In this document: positions 33,050 to 43,600 of the stretch, one piece after another
Layout of the letters: every line of letters starts with the position of its first letter
Position numbering within the stretch: position 1 is the first letter of the stretch
Source of the DNA: an uncultured Dokdonia sp.
GTDB lineage: Bacteria > Bacteroidota > Bacteroidia > Flavobacteriales > Flavobacteriaceae
Direction of reading: 5' to 3'
Length of the DNA: 64,000 bases
Assembly (NCBI GenBank): GCA_947503305.1
Contig: CANNDF010000006.1
Span: 124,001-188,000, forward strand
Position numbers and translations under genes: made by a program
Notes under the pieces: model-generated
What the model saw: only the letters and a program-made list of their open reading frames with translations
What the model was told of the DNA's origin: nothing
Database searches by the model: none

Positions 33050-33880
33050 TTATATTTTAAATGTGATTACGGGTCGCTTAGCATGATTAACCAACCCTTC
33101 ACTCAATGAACCATTAAAAATATGTGCAATTCCACTTCTGCCATGAGTGGAAATACCGATGAGATCTGCATTTATAGATTTGGCAAAATTTAAAATACCT
33201 TGCTCTACTTTTGAATCATTGTAAATATGAAACTTATAATTTGTAATAGTTTCATTTTTCATAAATGTATGAAACCGTTTTTCTATTTCTTGAGTTGTTC
33301 TAAATTTATTAGGAGTATTTACATATAAAAAATGAATATCTTCATTATCAGCAGTAAGTCGAATAGCTTGCTGAAATGCACGTCTATTTTCCTCTTTAAA
33401 ATCACAGGCATATACAAATGTTTTGATATTGAAATCTGTATGTTTATTTTTAATAACTAGAACAGGTACTTCAGAATTACGAACTACTTTTTCAGTGTTA
33501 GATCCCACAAAAAATTCTTGCAAACCACTACTTCCATGGGATCCCATGACAATAAGATCGGCTTCATATTTTTTTGCATAATCCATAATACCATCAAATG
33601 CTCCGTCAAATTCGGCAGTTTCATACACGTTGATTCCTTCAAGAAAAGGGGCGCTCATCATTTTTTCAAATTTTTGATGTGCCAGTTTCATAAAAAAGAT
33701 TGCTTCCGGCAGGTCACTTTTGGTGCCTCCTGTAGCGCCATCTACAAGAGCCATAGGAAGCTCTAGCATATGTAAGAGATTGATTTCGCTTCCATATTTT
33801 TTAGCAAGATCTGCAGCAACACGTAACGCATTTTCTGCTTGCTCAGAAAAATCTGTAGGGACAAGTATTTTTTTAATCAT
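33050..33880 (-). CDS. Tandem-domain universal stress protein (UspA family)
   Basis: The 276-residue cytosolic protein contains two Usp domains. Domain 1 (1-146) starts KKILVPTDFSEQAENALR and ends with the ATP-binding motif GSHGSSGLQEFFVGSNTEKVVRNSEVPVLV. Domain 2 (about 152-276) begins FVYACDFKEENRRAF and ends STHGRSGIAHIFNGSLSEGLVNHAKRPV. In domain 2 the ATP loop keeps Gly-Arg-Ser-Gly, so both halves could bind nucleotide. Such proteins are induced by growth arrest and stress. The gene is divergent from rimP and its promoter was not identified. Confidence 0.93.
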   Translation of the reverse strand: MIKKILVPTDFSEQAENALRVAADLAKKYGSEINLLHMLELPMALVDGATGGTKSDLPEAIFFMKLAHQKFEKMMSAPFLEGINVYETAEFDGAFDGIMDYAKKYEADLIVMGSHGSSGLQEFFVGSNTEKVVRNSEVPVLVIKNKHTDFNIKTFVYACDFKEENRRAFQQAIRLTADNEDIHFLYVNTPNKFRTTQEIEKRFHTFMKNETITNYKFHIYNDSKVEQGILNFAKSINADLIGISTHGRSGIAHIFNGSLSEGLVNHAKRPVITFKI

Positions 33881-33984
33881 ATTCTTAGGGGTTTGTGGAG
33901 AGTTATATTTTTCTATAGTTACCTGTCTTAAATTTACAAAATAATATGCGGTTTAAAGGGTTTTTATAAATGGATTATTTATTA

Positions 33985-33992
33985 TACATTTG
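33985..33992 (+). promoter_or_regulatory. -7 promoter element (TACATTTG) for the rimP operon
   Basis: Exact TAnnTTTG match 59 bases before rimP. A short hairpin (GAGGGGACGATTGTCCCCTC, 34016-34035) follows in the leader; it is followed by four T and may act as an attenuator. Confidence 0.55.
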
Positions 33993-34015
33993 CACCGTTG
34001 AAAGAATAGAGTTAC

Positions 34016-34039
34016 AGAGGGGACGATTGTCCCCTCTTT
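34016..34039 (+). terminator. Leader hairpin before rimP (possible attenuator)
   Basis: GAGGGGAC and GTCCCCTC form a strong 8-bp stem around a 4-base loop, followed by TTTT, only 16 bases before the rimP ATG and downstream of the promoter. This looks like a terminator placed in the leader, as is known for autoregulated rimP-nusA-infB operons where NusA acts on leader termination. The functional claim is inference. Confidence 0.55.
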
Positions 34040-34051
34040 TTATAGGCAAAG

Positions 34052-34516
34052 ATGTTCAGAAATAAAGTTACCCAACTCCTTCAAGAAGCAATGGATGAAA
34101 ATCCATCCTTATTTTTGATAAGTTTAGACATTCAAGGCAATAACGAAATTAAAGTCACTATAGATGGTGACCATGGTGTAACTGTTCAAGATTGTATCGC
34201 TGTAAGTAGAAAAGTAGAGCACAATCTAGATAGAGAAGAAGAGGATTTTGCCCTGGAAGTAATGTCTGTAGGAGCTACAACTCCCTTACAACAAGTACGT
34301 CAGTATAAAAAAAATATAGGGCGTACACTTGAAGTAAAAACAGAAGCTGGAGCTAAAATAGAAGGTATTTTAGAAGCAGCTACAGATACTGAGGTTACTC
34401 TAACCTGGAAGGCTAGAGAACCAAAACCAGTAGGAAAAGGAAAAGTGACTGTTCAAAAAACAGAAACTATTTCTTATGAAAATATAGTACAAGCAAAAGT
34501 GATCATTAAATTTTAA
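34052..34516 (+). CDS. rimP: Ribosome maturation factor RimP
   Basis: RimP assists late 30S subunit assembly. The 154-residue product has the usual size, an N-terminal alpha/beta domain with VTIDGDHGVTVQDCIAVSRKVEHNLD and LEVMSVGATTPLQQVRQYKKNIG, where the usual VSSPG reads MSVGA, and a C-terminal Sm-like barrel (about 95-154). It is the first gene of the conserved rimP-nusA-infB operon, and nusA starts 12 bases later. Confidence 0.95.
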   Translation: MFRNKVTQLLQEAMDENPSLFLISLDIQGNNEIKVTIDGDHGVTVQDCIAVSRKVEHNLDREEEDFALEVMSVGATTPLQQVRQYKKNIGRTLEVKTEAGAKIEGILEAATDTEVTLTWKAREPKPVGKGKVTVQKTETISYENIVQAKVIIKF

Positions 34517-34528
34517 TAATATGTTGGT

Positions 34529-35761
34529 ATGGAAAATTTAGCGTTAATCGATTCTTTTTCAGAATTTAAGGACGATAAATTAATAGATCGTGTAACCTTA
34601 ATGGCTATCTTAGAGGATGTTTTTAGAAGCACATTAAAAAGACGTTTTGGAAGCGACGATAATTTTGATATTATTATAAACCCAGATAAAGGAGATCTTG
34701 AGATCTGGCGTAATAGAATAGTAGTAGCAGATGGAGAAGTAGAAGATGACAATGCAGAGATCTCTCTTACCAACGCTAGAAAAATAGAAGAAGATTTTGA
34801 AGTAGGAGAAGATGTGTCAGAAGAAGTGAAGCTTATTGATTTAGGACGTAGATCTATTTTGGCATTACGTCAGAACCTTATCAGTAAGATTCATGAACAC
34901 GATAATACAAACATATATAAGCAATTTAAAGAACTCGAAGGAGAATTATATACGGCAGAAGTACACCATATTCGACATAGAGCTATTATATTGCTAGATG
35001 ATGAAGGAAATGAAATTATCCTTCCTAAAGATCGTCAGATTCCTTCGGATTTCTTTAGAAAAGGAGAGAATGTGAGAGGAGTTATAGAAAGTGTAGAGCT
35101 TAAAGGAAATAAACCAGCGATTATTATGTCGCGTACGGCGCCTATATTTTTAGAAAAATTATTCGAATCTGAAATACCAGAAGTGTTTGACGGTTTGATT
35201 ACAATTAAAAAAGTAGTACGAATTCCAGGAGAAAAAGCAAAAGTAGCCGTAGATTCGTATGACGATCGTATAGATCCTGTAGGAGCATGTGTAGGAATGA
35301 AAGGATCTCGTATTCACGGTATTGTACGTGAATTAGGAAATGAGAATATAGATGTTATCAATTATACTAATAACTTAAACTTATTTATCAGTCGTGCATT
35401 AAGCCCTGCTCGTATAACAAGTTTGAAGTTAGATGAAGAAAATAAAACAGCTCAGGTGTATTTAAAACCTGAAGAAGTGAGTAAAGCAATTGGTCGTGGA
35501 GGACATAATATTCGTCTTGCAGGTCAATTGACAGGATACGAGATAGATGTATATCGTGAAGGAGTAGAAGAGGATGTAGAGCTTACAGAATTTTCTGATG
35601 AGATCGAAGGATGGATTATTGAAGCATTTGCAAAAATTGGATTTGATACGGCAAGAAGTATCTTAGAACAAGATGTAGATGATCTAGTAAGACGTACCGA
35701 TCTTGAAGAAGAAACTGTGCTTGATGTTATGCGAATCCTCAAGGAAGAGTTTGAAGAATAA
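34529..35761 (+). CDS. nusA: Transcription termination/antitermination factor NusA
   Basis: The 410-residue protein has the NusA domain order: an RNA-polymerase-binding N-terminal domain (1-125), an S1 domain (about 130-200), KH1 (YDDRIDPVGACVGMKGSRIHGI) and KH2 (VSKAIGRGGHNIRLA), then a short acidic C-terminus with one helix-hairpin-helix repeat (FDTARSILEQDVDDLVRRT). The second acidic repeat of E. coli NusA is absent, as in many bacteria. It binds nascent RNA and RNA polymerase to control pausing and termination, and may act on the leader hairpin before rimP. Confidence 0.96.
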   Translation: MENLALIDSFSEFKDDKLIDRVTLMAILEDVFRSTLKRRFGSDDNFDIIINPDKGDLEIWRNRIVVADGEVEDDNAEISLTNARKIEEDFEVGEDVSEEVKLIDLGRRSILALRQNLISKIHEHDNTNIYKQFKELEGELYTAEVHHIRHRAIILLDDEGNEIILPKDRQIPSDFFRKGENVRGVIESVELKGNKPAIIMSRTAPIFLEKLFESEIPEVFDGLITIKKVVRIPGEKAKVAVDSYDDRIDPVGACVGMKGSRIHGIVRELGNENIDVINYTNNLNLFISRALSPARITSLKLDEENKTAQVYLKPEEVSKAIGRGGHNIRLAGQLTGYEIDVYREGVEEDVELTEFSDEIEGWIIEAFAKIGFDTARSILEQDVDDLVRRTDLEEETVLDVMRILKEEFEE

Positions 35762-35813
35762 ATATGACCTACCTTAAAATAAAGGCGTAGGTAAGAATAA
35801 ATTAAAGCAGTTT

Positions 35814-38573
35814 ATGGCAGCAGCAACAATGCGATTAAACAAGGTGTTAAGAGAACTCAATATTTCTCTAGATCGTGCCGTGGAGTATTTAGACTCTAAA
35901 GGTATTGAGATAGAGGCACGCCCGACTACAAAAATCTCTCAAGAGATTTATAACGTACTCTCGGATGAGTTTCAGACAGACGCTAGTAAAAGAGTAGCTT
36001 CTAAGGAAGTTGCTGTAGAAAAGCTCAAGGAGAAAGAAGCACTCCGTGTTGCGCGCGAGGTGGAGATTGAAGCAAAACAAGAAACAAAAAAGCCAGAGAT
36101 TGTTAAAGCAAAAGCGCAACTTAGCGGGCCTAAACAAGTCGGTAAAATAGAGCTCAATAAACCAAAAGAAACAGCTCCAGAGAAAAAAGTAGAAGCAGCT
36201 CCTAAGGAAGTAAAAGAGGTTAAGCCAAAAGAAGCAGAAGTGCCTGTTGTTGAAGAGAAGAAGGAAGCCCCTAAAACTGAGAAAAAAGAAACGGCTAAAA
36301 TTGTTGAAAAGAAAAAACCAGCTTCTGCAAAAACAGAAACCGTAAAAGCAGATACGCCTAAGGAGAAAGAGCTAGAAGAAGAGGCGCCAGTAGTAGGTCC
36401 TGGGGATGAAGTTTTAAAAACAGATTATAAAAAGCTAGATGGTCCTAATTTTACAGGACAGAAAATAGACCTTACACAATTTAAGAAGCCAGAAAAGAAG
36501 AAAAAAGAAAGTGCCGAAGACGCAAAGAAAAAACGCCGTAAACGCATTAGTAAACCAGGAGGATCTCCTGGGAATAATTCAGGTGGACCTAGACAAGGCG
36601 GAGGTCAGAGAGGACAACGTGGTGGTCAAGGAGGCAATAAGCGCAGACCTGCGGTAGTTAAAGCAGAACCTACAGAAGAAGAAGTACAAAAACAAATCCG
36701 TGAGACTCTTGAGAAACTTCAAGGAAAGTCTAATAAAGGAAAAGGGGCTAAGTATCGTAGAGATAAAAGAGATCAACACCGTCAAAAATCTGAAGAAGAA
36801 CTAGCTGCACAAGAATTAGAAAGCAAAGTGCTTAAAGTAACAGAATTTGTTACTGTAAGTGAGGTTGCTACGATGATGGAGGTTCCAGTTACAGGAATTA
36901 TCTCAGCATGTATGTCCTTAGGAATGATGGTGACAATGAACCAGCGCCTAGATGCAGAAACGCTATCTATAGTTGCTGAAGAATTTGGATACACCGTAGA
37001 GTTTGTTACTGCAGATATAGAAGAATCTATTGTTGAAGTAGAAGATGCTCCAGAAGATCTTGAAGAACGTGCGCCTATTGTTACGGTAATGGGTCATGTA
37101 GATCATGGTAAAACATCGTTGCTAGATTATGTGCGTAGTGAAAATGTAATCGCAGGAGAAAGTGGAGGAATCACCCAGCATATAGGTGCCTATGGGGTGA
37201 CACTAGATAGTGGTCAAAAAATTGCATTCCTGGATACACCAGGTCACGAAGCCTTTACTGCAATGCGTGCACGTGGAGCACAGGTAACGGATATTGCAGT
37301 TATTGTAGTAGCTGCAGATGATGATATCATGCCTCAAACAAAAGAAGCAATATCACACGCGCAAGCAGCAGATGTGCCTATTGTATTTGCAATCAATAAA
37401 GTAGACTTGCCAACAGCAAATCCAGAAAAAATAAAAGAAGGACTTGCAGGAATGAACCTTCTAGTAGAAGATTGGGGAGGTAAAATACAATCGCAAGAAA
37501 TATCGGCTAAAACCGGACAAGGAGTGCCTGAGTTGTTAGAAAAAGTGTTGCTTGAAGCAGAACTTTTAGAACTTAAGGCAAATCCAAACAGGAATGCAAC
37601 GGGAACTGTAGTAGAAGCTTTTCTTGATAAAGGAAGAGGATATGTCTCTACAATACTAGTACAGAGTGGAACCCTTAAAGTAGGAGATTACCTATTGGCA
37701 GGAACCTGTTCTGGAAAAGTAAAAGCAATGCATGATGAGCGCGGTAAAAAAATTAAGACCGCAGGACCAGCAACGCCTGTATCTGTACTAGGTCTTGATG
37801 GAGCGCCACAAGCAGGAGATAAGTTTAATGTGATGGATGATGAGCGTGAAGCAAAAGATATAGCTTCTAAGCGTACCCAGTTACAAAGGGAGCAAAGTGT
37901 TCGTACACAACGACATATTACATTAGATGAGATAGGACGTCGTATTGCTTTAGGAGACTTTAAAGAATTAAATATAATCCTTAAAGGAGATGTGGACGGA
38001 TCTGTAGAAGCACTTACAGATAGTTTCCAAAAATTATCTACAGAAGAAATTGCAGTAAATATTATCCATAAAGGAGTAGGAGCCATTACAGAAAGTGATG
38101 TATTGTTAGCTTCTGCATCAGATGCGATTATTATTGGATTTAATGTGCGACCAGCAGGTAATGCACGCCAAGTAGCAGATAAGGAAGAAATCGATATCCG
38201 TACATATTCTATCATCTACGATGCAATCAATGATCTTAAAGATGCAATGGAAGGAATGCTATCTCCAGAAATGAGAGAAGAAATTACAGGTACTGCAGAA
38301 ATCCGTGAAACCTTTAAGATATCCAAAGTAGGAACCATTGCAGGATGTATGGTAACCAGTGGAAAAGTATTTAGAAACTCAAGTGTACGAATTATACGTG
38401 ATGGAGTTGTTGTGTATACAGGCGAACTTTCTACTTTAAAACGATTTAAGGATGATGTAAAAGAAGTTTCCAAAGGGTATGATTGTGGTATGCAAATCAA
38501 AAACTATAACGACATCAAAATAGATGATGTTATCGAGGCATACCAAGAAGTAGCAGTTAAGAAAAAGCTTTAA
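35814..38573 (+). CDS. infB: Translation initiation factor IF-2
   Basis: IF-2 places initiator tRNA on the ribosome with GTP. In this 919-residue protein an N-terminal IF2-N domain (1-55) is followed by a long Lys/Glu/Pro/Ala-rich linker (about 60-335) containing a Gly/Arg/Gln-rich patch (about 248-285). The G domain (about 420-590) has [17 protein letters not shown] and NKVD. Domain II and the C-terminal fMet-tRNA-binding domain complete it. The longest ORFs on the opposite strand here are overlaps of this gene, not genes. A terminator follows after about 30 bases. Confidence 0.97.
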   Translation: MAAATMRLNKVLRELNISLDRAVEYLDSKGIEIEARPTTKISQEIYNVLSDEFQTDASKRVASKEVAVEKLKEKEALRVAREVEIEAKQETKKPEIVKAKAQLSGPKQVGKIELNKPKETAPEKKVEAAPKEVKEVKPKEAEVPVVEEKKEAPKTEKKETAKIVEKKKPASAKTETVKADTPKEKELEEEAPVVGPGDEVLKTDYKKLDGPNFTGQKIDLTQFKKPEKKKKESAEDAKKKRRKRISKPGGSPGNNSGGPRQGGGQRGQRGGQGGNKRRPAVVKAEPTEEEVQKQIRETLEKLQGKSNKGKGAKYRRDKRDQHRQKSEEELAAQELESKVLKVTEFVTVSEVATMMEVPVTGIISACMSLGMMVTMNQRLDAETLSIVAEEFGYTVEFVTADIEESIVEVEDAPEDLEERAPIVTVMGHVDHGKTSLLDYVRSENVIAGESGGITQHIGAYGVTLDSGQKIAFLDTPGHEAFTAMRARGAQVTDIAVIVVAADDDIMPQTKEAISHAQAADVPIVFAINKVDLPTANPEKIKEGLAGMNLLVEDWGGKIQSQEISAKTGQGVPELLEKVLLEAELLELKANPNRNATGTVVEAFLDKGRGYVSTILVQSGTLKVGDYLLAGTCSGKVKAMHDERGKKIKTAGPATPVSVLGLDGAPQAGDKFNVMDDEREAKDIASKRTQLQREQSVRTQRHITLDEIGRRIALGDFKELNIILKGDVDGSVEALTDSFQKLSTEEIAVNIIHKGVGAITESDVLLASASDAIIIGFNVRPAGNARQVADKEEIDIRTYSIIYDAINDLKDAMEGMLSPEMREEITGTAEIRETFKISKVGTIAGCMVTSGKVFRNSSVRIIRDGVVVYTGELSTLKRFKDDVKEVSKGYDCGMQIKNYNDIKIDDVIEAYQEVAVKKKL

Positions 38574-38604
38574 AAACTATAGAAACCATTCTAATATTAA
38601 GATG

Positions 38605-38634
38605 ACTACCTTAGGAGACTGGGGTAGTTTTTTT
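38605..38634 (+). terminator. Terminator after infB
   Basis: ACTACC pairs with GGTAGT around a 12-base loop, followed by seven T. Confidence 0.7.
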
Positions 38635-38686
38635 ATATGTGGGCTATACGTGTAAAAAATAAATCTTGTAGAGAGCCTATGGTATT

Positions 38687-39073
38687 TTAACGCTCGGGCT
38701 TAAATATAAAAGCACTGTAAAATTCCTTTTTAATAGCGATAAGCGCACGGTCAGCTTCTAGTCTATTGCGATAATTTCCTACCCAGACCTTATAATTAGG
38801 CGTTTCATATTCTATAGAAGAGGTCCATGTGCCTATTTTATTTCGATACTTCTTTAAGATGGTATTGGCTTGATTTAAATTACCAGAATACAATTGTATT
38901 TTATAGCGATCTGCAAGCTCGTTATCTTTGGTCAATTCTGTTTTAAGGGCTAGAAGTTCTTCTATTTTAGGGTCTTGAGAGATTGTGACTTGAGGAGTTT
39001 GCGCTTTCGCGAAAGCAAAAAAGCCTACAATAACAACGATAGTAACTAGCTTAGTATGAAGGGGTATTCTCAT
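38687..39073 (-). CDS. Exported SPOR-domain protein
   Basis: The 128-residue protein from the ATG at 39073 has a signal peptide with hydrophobic core LVTIVVIVGFFAF and a predicted signal peptidase I site Ala-Lys-Ala before Gln-Thr-Pro. A short helix (LLALKTELTKD) follows, then a SPOR domain (about 52-128: RYKIQLYSGNLNQANTILKKY, YKVWVGNYRNRLEADRALIAIKKEF). SPOR domains bind denuded glycan strands of peptidoglycan at division sites. The last residues of the signal peptide are encoded by a copy of the genome's palindrome. The Met at 39121 would add 16 residues before the signal and is unlikely. Confidence 0.88.
   Translation of the reverse strand: MRIPLHTKLVTIVVIVGFFAFAKAQTPQVTISQDPKIEELLALKTELTKDNELADRYKIQLYSGNLNQANTILKKYRNKIGTWTSSIEYETPNYKVWVGNYRNRLEADRALIAIKKEFYSAFIFKPER
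39003..39016. repeat. GCTTTCGCGAAAGC palindrome, copy 8 (intragenic, at the signal cleavage site)
   Basis: Exact copy read on the minus strand as Ala-Phe-Ala-Lys-Ala. It supplies the Ala-x-Ala motif of the SPOR protein's predicted signal peptidase site. Confidence 0.95.
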
Positions 39074-39198
39074 TATTAACACTGAATTTAGGGCAAAGGT
39101 AAATGAATAAAACTGAAACAAAATAAAATTATTATTTAGAACTATTATAAATTAGAAACTAGCGCTTTTAGCATCACTCAAAAATGAGTTCTAAGTAT

Positions 39199-39206
39199 TA
39201 TTTTTG
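39199..39206 (+). promoter_or_regulatory. -7 promoter element (TATTTTTG) for the act-cox operon
   Basis: Exact TAnnTTTG match 92 bases before the actA start codon, giving a leader of roughly 85-90 bases. It lies in the gap between the divergent SPOR gene and actA. Confidence 0.5.
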
Positions 39207-39298
39207 CATACAATTTGAAGTGCGCGATTAACACTTTGTTAACAGCAGTTATATAATAATAATCGTGCCAGATTTTTGAAGCTAATTCAATACCAATT

Positions 39299-40600
39299 AT
39301 GATACAGGTGAATCGCCGTAATTCATTTTCGAGAATTATCACACTATGTGCAGCATTTCTGCTCACACTCTCAACTTCTCTTTTTTCTCAAATAGATGCC
39401 TCTACAGGGGACGCTGAAGCAGGGAAATCTCTTTTTAATACGAACTGCGCAGCTTGCCATAAGCTGTACAAGAATATGACGGGGCCTTCACTATTTGGAG
39501 TTGTCCAGAAATATGAAGAAGATTATGAGTGGCTAGGAAAGTGGATACGTAACTCGACTGCATTGATCGCTACTGGAGATGCGCGTGCAAATGCTATTTT
39601 TGAAGAATACAACCAGACAGCTATGAATACCTTTGAAGGGTTGTCTGATGCAGACATAAGCAATATTCTTGCTTATACTAATGAGGAACCTCCAGTTATA
39701 ATAGATGAAGGGCCCGGTGATGACTCAACTGTTGAGCCTGGAGTATCAAATAACATCATCCTTGCTATTTTAGGATTGGTGTTGTTACTTTTAGTAGCAG
39801 TACTGTTCTTAGTAAATAATACGCTTAAGAAATTTGCACAAGCACAAGGCATAGAGATAGCAGAAGAGGAAACAGGTAAATCAATTTGGAAAGCCTTTGT
39901 AGAAAATCAGTTTTTAGTATTGGTAAGTGTGATTTTCTTATTACTGGGAAGTGCATACTTCGCATATGGATGGATGTCTCAAGTAGGTGTTGATCAGGGA
40001 TATGCTCCAGTACAACCTATTCATTATTCGCATAGAATTCACGCTGGAGATAATCAGATAGAGTGTAAATATTGTCATTCGTCGGCACGTGTAAGTAAAA
40101 CATCAGGTATTCCTTCCCTTAATATATGTATGAACTGTCATAAGTCTATTAGTGAAGTAGCAGGTAGAGAAGCTGGAGATAATTCAAGTGTGAATGAAGA
40201 TTACAGTAAAGAGTTTTACGATAAAGAAATCCAAAAATTATACAAAGCTGTAGGTTGGGATGAAGCGACACAATCCTATACAGGAGAAACTCAAGCGGTA
40301 GAATGGGTACGTATTCATAACTTACCAGACTTTGCTTATTTCAACCACTCGCAACACGTAAGTGTAGCAGGTATAGAATGTCAGAAATGTCATGGCCCTG
40401 TAGAAGAGATGGAAATTATGGAGCAGTTTGCACCGCTTACTATGGGATGGTGTATTAACTGCCACCGTGAGACAAATGTAAACTTAGAAGGAAACGAGTA
40501 TTATGAAAAAATACACGAACAGCTTTCTAAGAAATACGGTGTTGAAAAATTAACGGCTGCCCAAATGGGAGGTCTTGAGTGTGGTAAGTGCCACTATTAA
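39299..40600 (+). CDS. actA: Alternative complex III cytochrome c subunit ActA (six CxxCH motifs)
   Basis: ActA is the multiheme subunit of alternative complex III, which oxidises menaquinol and reduces cytochrome c or the oxidase. The 433-residue protein has a signal peptide (1-30), an N-terminal monoheme cytochrome c domain (CAACH at 50-54), two membrane helices (about 152-172 and 204-223), then a five-heme domain with CKYCH (256-260), CMNCH (277-281), CQKCH (361-365), CINCH (385-389) and CGKCH (428-432). The five C-terminal hemes match the pentaheme ActA of Rhodothermus marinus; the extra N-terminal heme domain appears to be a fusion. It begins the act-cox block on the plus strand. Confidence 0.94.
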   Translation: MIQVNRRNSFSRIITLCAAFLLTLSTSLFSQIDASTGDAEAGKSLFNTNCAACHKLYKNMTGPSLFGVVQKYEEDYEWLGKWIRNSTALIATGDARANAIFEEYNQTAMNTFEGLSDADISNILAYTNEEPPVIIDEGPGDDSTVEPGVSNNIILAILGLVLLLLVAVLFLVNNTLKKFAQAQGIEIAEEETGKSIWKAFVENQFLVLVSVIFLLLGSAYFAYGWMSQVGVDQGYAPVQPIHYSHRIHAGDNQIECKYCHSSARVSKTSGIPSLNICMNCHKSISEVAGREAGDNSSVNEDYSKEFYDKEIQKLYKAVGWDEATQSYTGETQAVEWVRIHNLPDFAYFNHSQHVSVAGIECQKCHGPVEEMEIMEQFAPLTMGWCINCHRETNVNLEGNEYYEKIHEQLSKKYGVEKLTAAQMGGLECGKCHY

Positions 40601-40638
40601 GAAGAATGTAACAGGCTTTTTAGAAGTCTATAATATAA

Positions 40639-40661
40639 GGTCACTGCGCATAGTCGAAGTG
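40639..40661. repeat. REP-like imperfect palindrome between actA and actB
   Basis: The sequence opens GGTCACTGCGC and closes TCGAAGTG, with CACT and AGTG as paired ends. I recall near-identical intergenic elements (CACTTCGACTGCGCTCAGTG and variants) scattered through many Bacteroidetes genomes. It fills most of the 83-base gap between two genes that must be co-expressed, so it is not a strong terminator; there is no T-run. Confidence 0.55.
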
Positions 40662-40683
40662 CAAAAAGTATAAAATCAATTAT

Positions 40684-43600
40684 ATGTCATCAAACAAGAA
40701 ATACTGGAAAAGTGTCGATGAGCTTAACGGAAGCCCATTGGTAGAAACACTGAGACAGAATGAGTTTGTAGAAGAAATCCCGACCGATGAGTTTTTAGGT
40801 GATAAAGAAACATTAGAATCTACACAAACCACTCGTCGTGACTTCTTGAAATATGTAGGTTTTTCTACAGCTGCAGCATCGCTTGCAGCCTGTGAAGGTC
40901 CGGTAAAAAAATCAATCCCATATGTAGTGCAACCAGAACAAATTGTTCCTGGAGTTGCAGATTACTATGCATCTACGATTGCAGATGGATTTGATTTTGC
41001 AAGTGTACTCGTAAAGACACGCGAAGGTCGACCTATAAAAATTGAAAATAATAAACTTGCTAAAGCCGGGTATGGAGCAAATGCTCGTGTACATGCATCG
41101 GTATTATCTATGTACGATCAAAATCGTGCACAAGGTCCAAGTAAAGGCGAAGAAGCTGTTTCTTGGAGTGATATAGATAACGAGGTGATGAGCAAATTGA
41201 ATAGTGGAAAACAGGCCGTTCTGTTAACACAAACTTTTGCAAGCCCATCTACAGAAAAACTAATCGCAGCATTTATAGAAAAGTATCCTAATGCCTCTCA
41301 TATAGCATATGATGCTGTAGGAGAAGATTTTGCTCTAGGTGCTTTCGAAGCAAAATATGGAGTACGAGCATTGCCAGATTATGATTTTTCAAAGGCAACT
41401 GTTATTGTCTCTGTAGGAGCAGATTTCTTAGGCGATTGGAATGGTGGTGGTTATGATGCAGGATATGCAAAAGGGCGTATTCCTAAAAATGGTAAGATGT
41501 CGCGTCATATTCAGTTTGAGGCAAATATGTCACTTTCTGGAGCAAATGCAGATGTGCGTATCCCAGCGACACCTTCGCAACAAAAAGCAATTCTAGATGC
41601 ACTTGCAGGAGGATCTACATCAGGACTTCCTGAGAATATTAAAGCAGCGGTAACGACTGCAAAAAACGAATTAAGAGCGGCAGGAGCTTCAGGGATTGTA
41701 GTAACAGGAATACAAAATGTATCATCACAGACCAAAGCTTTAGAGCTTAATGCAAATAGTGATGTAATAGATGTAACTGCTCCTAGACTTACACGTTCTG
41801 GAGACTCAAGTAAGGTGACACAGCTTGTCAATGATATGAAAGCAGGTCGTGTAGGGTTATTGATTATGGCAGGTGTAAATCCAGCATATACCCTTCCAAA
41901 TGCTGCCGATTTTGAAGAAGGACTTAACAATGTAGTTTCTGTAGCATGTTCAATGCGAGCAGATGAGACAGCAAGCAAAGCAACCTATATAGCTCCAACC
42001 CCTCATTATTTAGAGGCATGGGGTGACGTACAGATCAAACAAGGAGAGGTAAGTTTAATACAACCTACAATTCGCCCTTTATTTGATACGAGACAATTCC
42101 AGCAGAGTTTGTTAACATGGATGGAAAGTGATCAATCCTATTATGATTACTTAAAAACGATGATGGCCGAGGCTGGAGTTACTTCTTTTAATAAAGCAGT
42201 GCAGGATGGAGTTGTGATGACAGATGCTTTCGCTAAAGCGGTATCAACTACAGAATCATCAATTACAGCAGATGCAGGTCTTGCTATAGAGGACCTACAA
42301 GGAGATGGTGGTTTTGAATTGACTTTATATACAAAGACATCTATGGGGGATGGTAATCAAGCAAATAACCCTTGGTTACAAGAAATGCCAGACCCTATTA
42401 CAAGAGCAACATGGGATAACTATCTCACTATGTCTGAAGCAGATGCTAAAGATTTAGGGCTATGGTTAGATCGCAGTACATTTTTTACAGAAGCTCGTAA
42501 TGATGCAAATGGAGGATTAAATGGGCGTCTTGCAAATGTTACTGTAAATGGTGTGACATTAGAAAATGTACCAGTAATGGTACAGCCAGGTCAGGCAAAA
42601 AGATCTGTAGGACTTGCACTGGGATATGGAAGAACAACCTCCATTCAGGAAGACATGCAAACAGGGGTGAATGCATACCCGTTAATGCAAAACTTCCAGA
42701 CAACACAAAAGGTTACTATTGAAAAAGCAAGTAATGATATCCATGAATTTGCAGTAATACAATTGCATAATACCTTAATGGGACGTGGTGATATTGTAAA
42801 GGAAACTACGCTTGAAATTTTCAATACAAAAGATAAGCACTATTGGAATGCAGTTCCAGAAGTAACAAAAGCACATATAGAATATGAAGTGACATCTCCA
42901 GAAGTAGATCTTTGGGATTCCTTTGATCGTTCTATAGGACATCACTTTAATCTAGCAATAGACCTTAATGCATGTACAGGATGTGGTGCATGTGTAATTG
43001 CATGTCATGCAGAAAACAATGTGCCTGTTGTAGGAAAATCTGAAGTACGTCGTAGCCGTGATATGCACTGGTTACGTATAGATAGATATTATTCTTCTCA
43101 AGAAACATTTGAAGGCGATAATACTAAAAAAGATAATATATCAGGAATAGGTAGTTCTATGAGTGAGTTTGGAGAGATGGAAGATCCAGCTGCAAACCCA
43201 CAAGTAGCGTTCCAACCAGTAATGTGTCAGCACTGTAATCATGCTCCTTGTGAGACTGTGTGCCCAGTAGCAGCAACATCACACGGACGTCAAGGGCAAA
43301 ATCATATGGCCTATAACCGTTGTGTAGGTACACGTTATTGCGCAAATAACTGTCCTTATAAAGTACGTCGTTTCAACTGGTTCTTATATAATGGTAATGA
43401 TGAGTTTGATTACTATATGAATAATGACCTAGGACGAATGGTTATCAATCCTGATGTAACAGTACGTTCTCGTGGAGTAATGGAAAAATGTTCTATGTGT
43501 ATTCAAATGACACAAAAGACAATTCTTGATGCAAAACGCGAAGGACGTCCAGTTAAAGATGGAGAATTTGCTACAGCATGTTCGAATGCATGTACTTCGG

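Noticed and set aside
37688-38500. Minus-strand reading frames of 175 and 94 codons inside infB
   Set aside because: infB is certain on the plus strand; these frames are Ser/Ile-rich translations of its complement with no recognisable domain.
41511-41978. Minus-strand reading frame of 155 codons inside actB
   Set aside because: Antisense to a certain gene, with composition of a complementary-strand shadow.
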